DNA of 64,000 nucleotides from Silene conica (lineage: Eukaryota; Streptophyta; Magnoliopsida; Caryophyllales; Caryophyllaceae): assembly GCA_029255685.2 (NCBI GenBank), contig CM055312.2, forward strand, positions 1,574,649 to 1,638,648. Direction: 5' to 3'. The notes under the pieces were generated by a model. The model ran no database searches, had not been told where the DNA came from, and worked only from the letters and a program-made list of their open reading frames with translations. Of the stretch, positions 1-10,430 are shown one piece after another (positions within the stretch are counted from its first letter, which is position 1; every line of letters starts with the position of its first letter). A program made the translations under genes and the position numbers.

Positions 1-1961
1 ATTATGATCGACAATTATTAATGAACTCCCTAAGGCCTAAACTATACCTCGCTCACACTTTCTTTATATTTAAAATTTGGGACGTGCTAAATCCGACCCA
101 CCATTTTATTAAAATCCCGCACATTTTTTTCTCTTAATCCGAATATACCCCTGACATTTCTCACACCTGGAAAAAAAATGAAAACCCCAAAAAAATAATC
201 TCACTCATCGTCCTCTCTTAATTACCCAACCCCACTCCCTAACCTCTCTGCACCAACGGCCACCACCTTCATCAGTCACCCGCCCCCAATATACATCGGC
301 CGCTCCTCATAACGCTGAACACCGTATACTCTGGTCGAACATACAAACGTCGCGCCAACAGAAACATAATATTCCGGCGATAACTGTCGATGATGATGAA
401 TATTTGTAGGAACCAAATATGGAAAAATGCTTTCTTGTTCTATCCATTACAATCAAATCAATCAAATGAGTTAAGTTCATTTGTCAAAACTCATGCGTTT
501 CAATTGAATCAATCAAACTAATTCATCCATTTAAAACCTACTCGTTAAAAAAAGTTTAATTAAATCAATTTAAAGACGATTTTAATAAAATTGTTGATAA
601 AACTAAGAAACTATATATAAGAGGTGCGAATTGAAATGATAATTGTCGAATTGTTAATGAAATTGTGAAATTGTTAATGAATTGGTTAGGTTGAGAGAGA
701 AGGAGATACTCTTTTTAGATTTTTTTTATGAACAAGGGTAATTGTGGAATACTAGGGAAAAATGTGTGGGATTTAGCAAAAGAACGTGCGGGATTCAGCA
801 ATTACGTAAAATTTTTAAAAAAAAAAAAAATTTTACTTGTTCACACTAAAAGTATTTTTTTTTCAAAAAACCGTTTCAACAAACAACAAACCGGTCTTCA
901 ACGACATTATTTCCATCATCAAATTCAAACATTTAACAAGGTAGGTATTCATTATTAGTCCTTTAATTCTAATAAGTATTGTTGTTAGTTTGATAGATTA
1001 GAGATGGAACTAGGATATATTCCTTGATTTGTTACGGAATTAAGATAGATTTGCTGTTGATAAACTCAGATTTGTATTTTTGGAATGCGTCTTTTGTTTG
1101 TTTGAAGCCTGTATTTACGATATTTTGTTCGAACGTTTGAAGGAAAAACAAAGTTTGGACGAAGAAGATTTTCGTCTCCCATAGGTGATGGGCGGAATTT
1201 TGTAAAGTCAAGAAGCTTTAAGCGTACGAGTGTTGCCATTACGATAAAAAAAGTTACACTAACCGTTACCTAAGTTTATGATTTAGTATCTTTACATTAG
1301 TAACGCAAACGACTCACCTTCTTAGACAGCGGAAAATCAACTAATTTTGATTAACCGTCACTAAACCTGATATAAGAACTTGAAGGCAGGATTAAATTGG
1401 GTATGTCATCATCAACAACATGTATCCTAACAATTGTGTGTATGTTGGGATTGTTGACGGATTATTGTGGATGTTGTGGAGACGAAAGGCGATTGGTATA
1501 TCGTCTTCCGCTTGAGTTCCCTCTTGGAGCTTTCCACCCAAGAGAAATGTGCATATTAATGATTGAGTTTGGAGGGGCAGGTATGGTTGAAACACGTCGC
1601 CTAGCAGGGGACCACGAGTAGCTCTCAGGCCTCATATCGTGGACGTGTTCCTGACACCTTGTGTTGTGAGTACGATTGGACGTGTTCCGGTACTCGGGAA
1701 TAAGTTGAGGTGATGGGTACGGCTAGGCGTGTCCCGTTACCATGTAAGTTGGATTGATTCGGTTTCGGTTTGGTATAAAACTAAATTGCCATCCCCAAAT
1801 ACAAAGGGAGTTTGAATATATACACACGGCGTTGCAAGTACAATACAAAGCGTTCATCCGACAATCTTGCTACTGGAATCTGAAATTCTTCTTGACAGTA
1901 CAGGAACAAGCTATACACCACACAGCATCAGGCAATATTTTATTACATAAATAGTATATTC
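1..1961. other. Region without a recognisable gene
   Basis: I see no conserved coding region in this stretch. It is AT-rich with low-complexity tracts. A short open frame around 1397-1621 has a plausible length but no recognisable domain, and its surroundings look like repetitive DNA. The part nearest 1962 is probably the 3' flank or untranslated region of the P450 gene that ends there on the minus strand. Confidence 0.5.
79..802. mobile_element. Possible terminal-inverted-repeat element
   Basis: The left side begins GGGACGTGCTAAATC and the right side near 764-800 contains the inverse (GGGATTTAGC, then a second GGGATTCAGC). This suggests a decayed non-autonomous DNA transposon. No clear target-site duplication was found. 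The same opening, GGGACGTGCT, recurs at about 7803 in another inverted-repeat element. Confidence 0.3.
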
Positions 1962-4356
1962 TTACTGATAAGTGTGGGGAGTAGCAGTAGCAGTAGCAAG
2001 AAGTGGATTTTTCATACGGATAGTAAGACCGGTACCTTCAGACATGTCCAGTGTCTCACTCGGGGCTCCCTCCGGCAACGACCAATTGAACTTGCACACA
2101 AGATTAGCCAGTACGAGTTCATTGTTGGTCATCGCAAATATTATTCCAGGACATATCCTTCTACCACCTCCAAACGGAATCAATTCAAAGTCTTGCCCCT
2201 TATAATCGACTGACTCCTCCAAGAACCTCTCTGGACGGAACACCTCTGGTTCCTCCCATCTATTCGGGTCTCTCTGAATCGCCCAAGCATTTATAATGAC
2301 CATGGTTTTGGAGCCGATGTCATACCCGTTTATCTTCAGGTCTTGTGTTGATTCGCGGGGAACTAATAGGGGGATTGGTGGGTGTAATCGTAGAGTCTCC
2401 TTGATCACAGCTTTCAAGTACTTCATGTTTTCTAGATAATCTTCTGTTACGAGTTCTTCGCCTTTGCTAATTTCTCGTACCTCTTTTTGTAGTCGGTCCA
2501 TAATTGTCGGATTTTTTAAGAGCTCGGCCATTGCCCATTCTAGTACTGTCGCCGTTGTATGTGTTCCAGCTGCGAAGGCGTCCTGCATCAAACATCAAAA
2601 TTGTTCAAAAATGACTATATCCTCCTACTTCAGGGAAGTATCCGATAAATTTACTAATAGTAAGTCTTGCTTGTGACGGGTCACCATTTGCGACGGATAT
2701 TTTGTGAGATAAAATGGATATAAAATGGGTTAGTGGAAAAAAGGGACCATATGAATAGTGTCGGAAAGAGAGAAAAAGTGGGTATTTTGTGAGAGGAAAC
2801 GGTATCCGTCACAAGCTTGTGACGGATACCGCCGCCACAAATGAAAATTTGTGATTTACTAAATGACATAATGGGCCGGGTCGTGCCGGGTTTGGGCCGG
2901 GCTCGTGCTAAATAAACGGCCTAAATACACGGGCCGGGCCGGGTTGGGCCAATTTTTTTGCCCAAGCCCATAATTGTTCGGGCTATAATGGACCTCGGGT
3001 CAAAATGGCCAAAACGGGCCAAAATAATACAATAAGAAATACTCCGTAATCAACAAAATGGATATGTGAACAAACAATTAGCAACGAAATAAAATTTTCA
3101 AGTCTTACGTGTTTGACTTCGGGCTCTTTTGGTAGGAGAACAATCCCATAATACCATACAATAACTTATGAGTTGACAAAAAATTAGTAGTACACTAACT
3201 AACTATCTAAAGGTGTACGATAAAAATATAAAAATATTCACAAAGTTGATAATTCAATGCAATAGTGATATTAGATTATTAGTGTGATATCATATACGAT
3301 TCCAACATTTCGGGTCGGGCCGGGCAAAAAATCGGGCCTTTAGGTTGGCCCAAACCCGGCCCTATATTTATATCGGGCTTATTTTAGGCCAGGCCACGGG
3401 CTTTTTGTGCCAAACTACTAGGCCCAAACCCGAGAAAAAATCGGGTCGGGTCAGGTTTGAGTAACATAAGGAAGACTTTTCGCACTAACCACAATCAAAG
3501 CTTTGATGCTCTCTTTTTCGATAGGAAACCCGAGTAATTTTTCCCTTTGAACTTCAAGTAAAACATCCACAAAATCCTTAGCATTGCTGTTCTCTGGTAT
3601 ATTTGATCTCTCAGAGTGCTCTGTAACAATCCCTTCAATCAACGTATCGAATTTACGAAAAGCTTCATCCATCCTTCTATTCAAACCATTCAACTTATTA
3701 ATCCAACCCATCCAAGGTATATAATCTTCGACATTAAACACTCCAAGAAGCTCCATGAACTCCTCCAAAAAATCCTGAAAATCGACATTACTGTACTTCC
3801 TCCCAAACGCGACCCTGCAAATAACATCATTCGTTAAAGTCGTAAACATTTCGCTTAAATTCACAACCGATGATGAACATTTCCTAAGACTGTCTATGAA
3901 AATTCCGGTTTCCTCCTCTCTAATAACCCTGAAATCTCGAACACGTTTATTGCTAAGAAGTTGAAGAACAAATACACTCTTCATCTGCCTCCAATACTCT
4001 CCATACGGCGCAGAAGCTAATTCTCGACTGTTATACAGCATTGTATCGTTTATAATCGAGTATGGTCGATTCGACAGTATGGCATCATGTGTTTTGAGTA
4101 TCTCTTTAGCTGCATTTGCAGAGGAGACTATAAGTGTAGGCTTCCTGCCTAAATGGATTAACATGAGGTCGCCATGTCGGTTCGACAGGGTTTGCAAAGA
4201 CCAATGAGGGTGCAGCCCAATTTTATGGAGGTGACCCAAGATTGGTAGCTTTGGTGGAGATGGAGGCGGGTTACGAGGTCGAGTCGGGTTGGTGTAGAGC
4301 CATTTGTAGAGGAGGATTAAGAAGAGGAACAAGGGTAGGATTGACAGAGGATTCAT
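1962..4356 (-). CDS. Cytochrome P450, CYP71-type (copy 1 of inverted pair)
   Basis: The CDS is complement(join(1962..2582, 3490..4356)), 495 residues, the usual length for a plant A-type P450. The start is ATG at 4356; the intron (donor GTTAGTG, acceptor ATGCAG) is phase 0 at the position shared by the other P450s here. What is seen: an N-terminal hydrophobic anchor (about residues 5-20), a proline-rich hinge (PPPSPPKLPILG), the K-helix ExxR in KETLRLHPP, PERF, and the haem loop FGGGRRICPG with its cysteine ligand. The I-helix reads AAGTHTT, with His where the family normally has Asp or Glu. By family the product is an ER-anchored haem monooxygenase using NADPH-P450 reductase; the substrate cannot be read from sequence. 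It faces its near-identical copy at 10431-12416. The 907-bp intron carries two insertions that the copy lacks. CYP71 is the likely family; the subfamily is not assigned. Confidence 0.93.
2663..2866. mobile_element. MITE-like insertion in P450 copy 1 intron (TTGTGACGG family)
   Basis: The segment opens GTCTTGCTTGTGACGG and ends with GTGACGGATACCG followed by a CAAATTTTC-type tail. Related sequence occurs at about 4417-4871, 19855-20035 and 21340-21815. The intron of the inverted copy has uninterrupted homologous flanking DNA, so this is an insertion after duplication or a loss in the other copy. Confidence 0.45.
2867..3462. mobile_element. GC-rich insertion in P450 copy 1 intron
   Basis: Both ends are rich in GGGCCGGGC-type motifs (2873-2960 and 3308-3460), arranged roughly as inverse copies around an AT-rich centre. 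The intron of the inverted P450 copy lacks it: homology resumes at GTTACTC on the donor side. It resembles non-autonomous hAT-type elements elsewhere in the window, but I found no convincing target-site duplication. Confidence 0.4.
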
Positions 4357-4416
4357 TATTGTGAGTAGTTGTTTTTGTAGGTTGAGTTGAAGTGTTCTAT
4401 GTTTATGATATGGATG

Positions 4417-4871
4417 AACAAAGAGTCGGCTTGAGACGGATATTGATAATAGCCGTCACAAGCTGAAGACGATATTTTATCGTCATAATCAAAAGCGAAC
4501 CCAGGATTTAATATATGAATGTATTGGGATTTGAACCCGGGACCACCACGGTAGTATTTTTAGACTTTTACCATAGAGTTGATCATGTTTAGTGGTCATC
4601 TAATGAGATTACCTTTATTTATTGAATATTCAGCAATATTTGGGTAGCAAAAATCCGCCTTCTTAACCAAATTTTAAGTTTGGGGTAGCGGCTGCCACCC
4701 CTTGCTACTAGGTGGGTTCGCCCATGCTCATAATAAGGCAAGTGGGCATGGGGTGGGAAGAAATGAAGCATCTTATGGATAATGTTACCTGCATTATGTG
4801 AGAGGGACACTATCCATTTTCAGCTTGTGACGGATAGTGATCATCTTCAACGAGAATTTGTGATGCATGAA
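4417..4871. mobile_element. TTGTGACGG-family MITE upstream of P450 copy 1, with nested insertion
   Basis: The two halves (about 4425-4490 and 4724-4871) match the family seen at 19855-20035, including GTCACAAGCTGAAGACG and AGCTTGTGACGGATAG. They are split by a second insertion at 4494-4723 that runs from GCGAACCCAGG to GGTGGGTTCGCCC, a decayed relative of the hAT-type elements at 21454 and 39655. The element starts only about 60 bp upstream of the ATG at 4356, so it lies in the proximal promoter or 5' UTR. Confidence 0.5.
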
Positions 4872-5776
4872 AAGGGGAGGAATACTCAACTACTGATCTA
4901 CTGATATGCTGGTCTATTTTGGTGCCTCAAAGTTGATATGTAAGACATCACCACCACTAAAAGAAAATAATTTTCAATAATTTTCTATTGAATACTAGAA
5001 TATAAAATTCGTGACGTCTTAAGTCGTAAGATTGGCTTTGTATAATGCGGTTTTATACAATAGTAATAACTTGTTTTAGGCTTTTTTTGGGTTGAATGGA
5101 GTTGAGTTGAACTAAATTAAGCTAAAGTTAGCCAACACGGATCTAGGATGTATGAAATGAAGGTGATTAGTATAATTTATAATATAAAAAACGCCAAAAT
5201 ATAAGCACTCGATTAATCTCGACCCTATGCGATGCGATATTTAAACAATTTGATAATTGAACCCTGGCTACTTTGACGCAATTGACGGTGAAAGACGACT
5301 TCAAACAGTGATCCACTAAACTCTTATGTAATAGTAGCACATAGATAAATATATATAAGTGTTTTTACTGATTTATGCCCATCATCCCTTTAAATCCGCC
5401 CATAAAGTTAGCTAAACTAAACTGAAATGAGTCGAAATATGCTGAATTGAGCTAAACTTAATCGAAAATCAATGAGATAAACAGAGCGGAATAAAGCTCG
5501 AAAAAATAATAAATTTGAGTAAGATCCCTTATAAAAAAATTTGGTTATGCTCTTTATGTATTTGACGCAATCTTTTCATTTGACCATTTCTTTAGTTTTG
5601 TTTTGAACATATACCAAAGAAATAAAACAATACAAACAAATATACAATTGTATATTTTATTACATGAATTATTGCAAAAAATTGCTTTAGCTCATCTCAT
5701 CATTAACCTCATTGACAATAACCTTGATTTTTTTTCCTTGAATTTGTGTAGGACTTTAGGACTTAGGAGTCGTTCT
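4872..5776. other. Intergenic, no gene seen
   Basis: AT-rich sequence between two divergent P450 copies. Short stretches (about 5060-5150 and 5400-5500) resemble eroded pieces of the Tourist family that is common at 27.7-34.2 kb. No coding region is supported. Confidence 0.5.
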
Positions 5777-7439
5777 CAGGGCCGGTGCTAAAGATTTCGA
5801 GGTACTAGGCATAATTTTAAAATGGGCCCTAATTTTCTTTTGTTGAGTAATTCATGTGTAATTATCTAATACTCCGTACAATTTAATAAAACGGACGCAG
5901 AAAAACTTTTGAATTAAATGAAGTTGATTCTTGAAAAATCTTTAAAAAGTTAAGACTTTTTTTTTTTGGATTTGGAGAATTGGAGAGAGGTACCTTATAA
6001 ATCAACCGTTTAATCGTTAAAAGATCGGAAAAGATTGAAATTTTTTCAATGTTAAGATATTAGCTTTATTAGACGCGTCTATTGAATGTATAATATAGAC
6101 AAATTATTCCACGATGAACACAATTCGCACTAAATCTCAAAAGCATGTAAAATATTTTATAATTCAATTGTCCCACTAAATACGTAAAGAATTAAATGAA
6201 TGAAACTATCAACGTAGTGAATTTAAAAATCGAAATGAGCCTTGAGAATAAATTAAAAATTGAAAATAAAAAATGTCGTCACAAGGGATAGAACACAAGA
6301 GTACTAGGGATGTCAATGGGGCGGGGCGGGTGCGGAGGAGGGTCAACCCGCGCCCGCCCCGCGAACTTTTAATGCGCCCCCGCGCCCGCCCCGCGACCCG
6401 CGGCGGGTTGTACTATTCAAAACCATTCCCGCCCCGCGGGGACCCGCAGTTGGCCCGCCTATCTCCTCAAGAAATATAAATCTTAAATCTAAAATATACT
6501 TGTCGTACTACTTATACAAATAAGTTTTCGTAAAATGCCTTAACATTCAATTAACTAGAGTCCGTGGAGCCATAAAACGGTTTTACATACAAATAGTCAA
6601 ATATACCACCAAAAACATGCACAAACAGCAGCCGAAAGCCCAAATTCTGACAGAGTACTAGAAGAGTAAACAAAACTACACAACAAATAGTCAAATACTC
6701 TTCAATTCTTCATCTTCAGTTCTTCAGCTCCGTTTGTTTTATCCGTTTGGAAAAATGGGGATTTAGGAGAATTTGTGTAGTTAATGAATGAGCTGAATGT
6801 AGTGATAACGATTTACGAATGATTCTTGTTTATTGGCTTATTGGACTGGGAAAGTGGGTAGTCTGGTAATGGGTAGTCTGGGTTAGTGGGTTATTTTACA
6901 TATTTACTTGTTTGGGTCTGGGGAAGTGGGTAGCTGGGTAGGATAGATTTAATTTATTAAAAGTTATTTTTCTTATTTTAAGTTAGATTTATTTTATCTT
7001 ATTATTCTTATATATTACTATGAGATACTATTATTAATTAGGTAGGTATAAGCGGGGCGGGGACATGTGGGGCGGGGCGAGCGGGGTGGGTATGGGGCGG
7101 GTCTCATGTGAAACCCGCACCCGCCCCGCGACCCGCGACGAATGATGCTTTTGAAACTCATCCCCGCCCCGCGACCCGCCAAATTATTACCAACACCCGC
7201 CCCACGTGGGGCGGGTGCGGGGCGAGATCCGCCAAGACCCACCCCATTGACATCCCTACACAAGACCTTTTAAGGTTTAATAAGATACAAAATCACTAGA
7301 CTACTTACCTCAATTTGCCTCTTAAATGTAATACATTCTATTTGACAAATAATGGACTTTCAATCTTACACTAATGGGCCCTTTCTAAACTTGGGCCCTT
7401 GTCATTTGCCAACCCAAATACCCCTTAGGGCCGGCCCTG
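5777..7439. mobile_element. Non-autonomous hAT-type element (outer of a nested pair)
   Basis: The ends are inverse copies, CAGGGCCGG at 5777 and CCGGCCCTG ending at 7439. They are flanked by an 8-bp target duplication with one mismatch (GTCGTTCT at 5769-5776, GTCGTCCT at 7440-7447). CAGGGCCGG-type termini with 8-bp duplications are typical of hAT elements. No transposase frame is present. A second element at 6301-7258 has inserted into it. Confidence 0.75.
6301..7258. mobile_element. Non-autonomous hAT-type element nested in the outer element
   Basis: The inverted ends read TAGGGATGTCAATGGGG at the left and, inverted, CCCCATTGACATCCCTA at the right. They are flanked by CACAAGA at 6294-6300 and 7259-7265, extendable to about 8 bp with a mismatch. 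Next to the ends are GC-rich CCCGCCCCGCGACCCGC-type repeats; the centre is AT-rich. There is no coding capacity. Confidence 0.75.
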
Positions 7440-7802
7440 GTCGTCCTCAAAGTGCCGTTCTTATATACATGTGATTACGTGAGCTTTCTTAACCATGTTT
7501 ATCAGTCGTTCCTACAATTCTACCTAGACTGAGTTTCTGCATTAAAATACATACTAATATATACTTCTTAATCTACTTCTTAGACCTAGTTCCTGATTTT
7601 GTTATTGACCTAGTTCCTGATTTTGTTATTTTATCAAGCCTTGGTTAGAATCTAAGAATTCCGACATTATTTTTGGTTAAATTAAAATCACGTATGGACA
7701 TGCAAATACTAAGTTTCTAAACATGTTCCAGCAGGTCCATTTCAAACCATTTGGAACGGAACTAGTTCCTATAATTTATTTTAATTAATTTTTTTATTTT
7801 AA

Positions 7803-8455
7803 TGGGACGTGCTTTTTCACATACGAAATTTACTTTTTCACATACGTTTTTTACGATTTTGCCCTTATCATATTTTCTCTTAGTCACCCAACCTAAACCA
7901 AATACGACTCACCCTGTCACCCACCCATCAACAACCAGTCAGCCACCAACCCTCTCCGTCCCCTACCATGCTCTACTACCCACCGGCATAGTGGCATCCC
8001 CTACCTGTTTCAGCCAACCACCAGACCATTAGAAATCGCTCAAACTCAGAAAAAAATGTCCAAACCTGGAACCGTATTCTAATGAGATTGCTGATGAAAT
8101 CATAAAACATATTAACTTGCTAACATTTGTTTCTCTTTGCAAGCCCAGCGTCATTCATCAAAGCACTCTTTCAACAATTTTAGCATTTTTTATTTCAAAA
8201 ATTGCTAGTTAAGATTTAACAAAGATGTATTTTATTGCTCAAGCAGTTGAACAATCTTGAAAAGATAAAGTTATTAGAGAATTAAGATTCATTATTGAAA
8301 TCATTGAGTAATTAGATCTGATTATAGAAAAAACAGATATAGAAGAAAAAGTTAATTTGATTAGGGTATAGGTTAGAGGGGTACTAGATGGAAAATTAAT
8401 GACAAAGTGTATATGAAAGAGTAAAATTCGTATGTGAGAAAGTAATTCCAATTTT
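7803..8455. mobile_element. Inverted-repeat element, MITE or MULE-like
   Basis: The left arm (7806-7848) repeats CTTTTTCACATACGA twice. The right arm (about 8410-8452) carries the inverse, CGTATGTGAGAAAGTAA. Arm similarity extends about 40 bp. The interior is low complexity with no conserved frame. I did not find a convincing target duplication. Confidence 0.45.
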
Positions 8456-8639
8456 AATTTGCATAACATTAGTGTAAGAACAACGAAAGCCGTTGTAATT
8501 GCGATAGCCCACCTTTTATCGTCGGGTTGTCCTTTTTTACGATTTTACTTTTTTAGATACGTCTTTTATAATTTTATCCTTTGTTTTGTACTGGTTCTTG
8601 ATTAATTGTCTCTGTATCTCTTTACGAATGTTGTGTGGA

Positions 8640-8870
8640 AGGGTGAATACATCGTGTTAGGCCTCTGTTGCGCCGGTGTTCATTGACCATAATAGTACGA
8701 TATTGTCCGCCTTGGGCCAAGCCCTCACGGATTTACTCTCGGGATCCTTCCCAAAAAACCCGTACTATTATATTTTTAGAACACTTATTAAAGTGATCAC
8801 CTTTAAATTACCGATGTGGGACATAGATTTACATCCGAACAATTGTAATTATCGTTGAACACTCAACTTC
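8640..8870. repeat. Possible LTR or TRIM fragment
   Basis: Phrases such as GCCAAGCCCTCACGG and ACCGATGTGGGAC resemble a repeat I associate with short plant LTRs, here as a single fragment. The assignment rests on recall of motif style, with no paired repeat or primer site nearby. Confidence 0.25.
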
Positions 8871-9969
8871 CTCTCGTTGTAAAGACGAACATGACAAGAG
8901 ATTAGCACAAAAAAGGAAACATTTACAATAACTTCTTGTCTTACATGTGAGATTCAAGGGATAGAAATATAATAAATGGGAGACATTGTGTTAAAGGCAA
9001 GTTGTACAATACTATTTTTGTTAAACAAATCAATTTTTATACGTCAAAGCCGAAGCCGAAGCCGAGGCTGAACAAGCCGAAAAATAAATAATTGAATTTT
9101 TATTTATGATTAAATAGCCGGCCATTTATATATAGTTTAAAGAGAGGTTTTATAAACCCATTTTCTTATATGAACACATTTCTACACACGCACAAAAAAT
9201 CACACACATAAGATAAAATTTTAAAATTTTAACTCAAAATCTCCATTATAGTAACGACAAGTTCAATAAAAATATACTCCTTCCGTCCCTGTCATTTGTT
9301 GTCCAATTTTATTTTCGAGTGTCTAATAACATTACCCTTGAATGGTCTCATATCCTTAACTTTATTCTGTGTCAAACGTAAACGTTAACAAATGATGGGA
9401 ACGGAAACTATAAGGAGTAATGAAAATTGACAAATATTGATCATATATTTCCATAAACATTGTGAGCATACCTAAAAATTCAAAAGTCACTAATAATTAC
9501 GCCTAATAAATTGGGAATAATGATTTTTCAATCACTAAACAAGTTTGGGAAAAATAGTTATAGTTTGATTTTGTAATTTTGAAATCATAAATTATCATTA
9601 GTCATTATGCAAGTGGGGAATGTTCAGTGTTTTTTTTTATTACTTCTCATATTTCCAATGTGAAATCTAGGGTCTTGGCTTACCGGTGTTTTTATTGAGG
9701 GAAGAGACTAGCTTATTAAAATACAAAAAATTTCTTATATATTTTTTGAGAATTAGTAGGAATCTGGCCCCGGCACACATGATAAGAAGATCCTCCTCCG
9801 TCTGTACATGGCTAATTTCCTTAACATACGTGAGAAGAATGGGAGACCAATTTAGTCTCAAGTTACATCAATCCTATTTTACGTATGATTTCGAAATTCA
9901 AGTAACGTCTTAAGTTTTTGTTTAAAGTGACCTTACACAAATTTATGTACCAACTTTGACGCTCTTAAA
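8871..9969. other. Intergenic with one Stowaway-like MITE
   Basis: No gene is supported. At about 9279-9420 a short element has inverse ends (TACTCCTTCCGT at the left and the inverse of ATAAGGAGTA at the right), like Tc1/mariner Stowaway MITEs. The rest is AT-rich unique-looking sequence. Confidence 0.4.
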
Positions 9970-10353
9970 TAGAGGCGGCAATCATTAACACGACCCGAAA
10001 ATCCGACACGAATCATACCCCATTTAAATGGGTTATAATCGGGTATTGTTATTTTGAGTTCGAAATAAGACATGTAGATGGTTTATTCTTGTTGTAAAAT
10101 TAATTCTTGAATACATTATATTTATATGGGTTGGACGGGTTAGACGAGTTTAATGGGTGGAAATTGATCTGTTAAAAATTAAATGGGTTAAACAAGTCGG
10201 GTTGGGTTATTGAAAAAATAAATGGCTTGGGTTAGGGTTGATGCATGTAACCCGTTTATCTAATTGGGTCGGGTTAGAGTTGAGGGAGTCCTGACCCATT
10301 TAATGCTGACACGAACACAAAGCCGACCCGACCCGACCTGTTTGTCAGGTCAA
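9970..10353. mobile_element. hAT-type MITE in the proximal promoter of P450 copy 2
   Basis: It is flanked by a perfect 8-bp duplication CTCTTAAA (9962-9969 and 10354-10361; identity extends to 10 bp). The ends are imperfect inverse copies (TAGAGGCGGCAA against TTGACCTGACAA). The interior is rich in CGACCCGA and GGGTTGG motifs, as in the related element at 23884-24322. It ends 77 bp before the ATG at 10431, so the core promoter must lie within the remaining short gap or inside the element. Confidence 0.75.
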
Positions 10354-10430
10354 CTCTTAAATAGACTCGGAGATCGGTAGATGAGTATTACTAACAAAAA
10401 ACAAAGAAAATGTTTACACTACTCACAATA

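Noticed and set aside
1397..1621. Short cysteine-containing peptide gene
   Set aside because: The frame is short, lacks a convincing signal peptide or known spacing of cysteines, and lies in repeat-like DNA.
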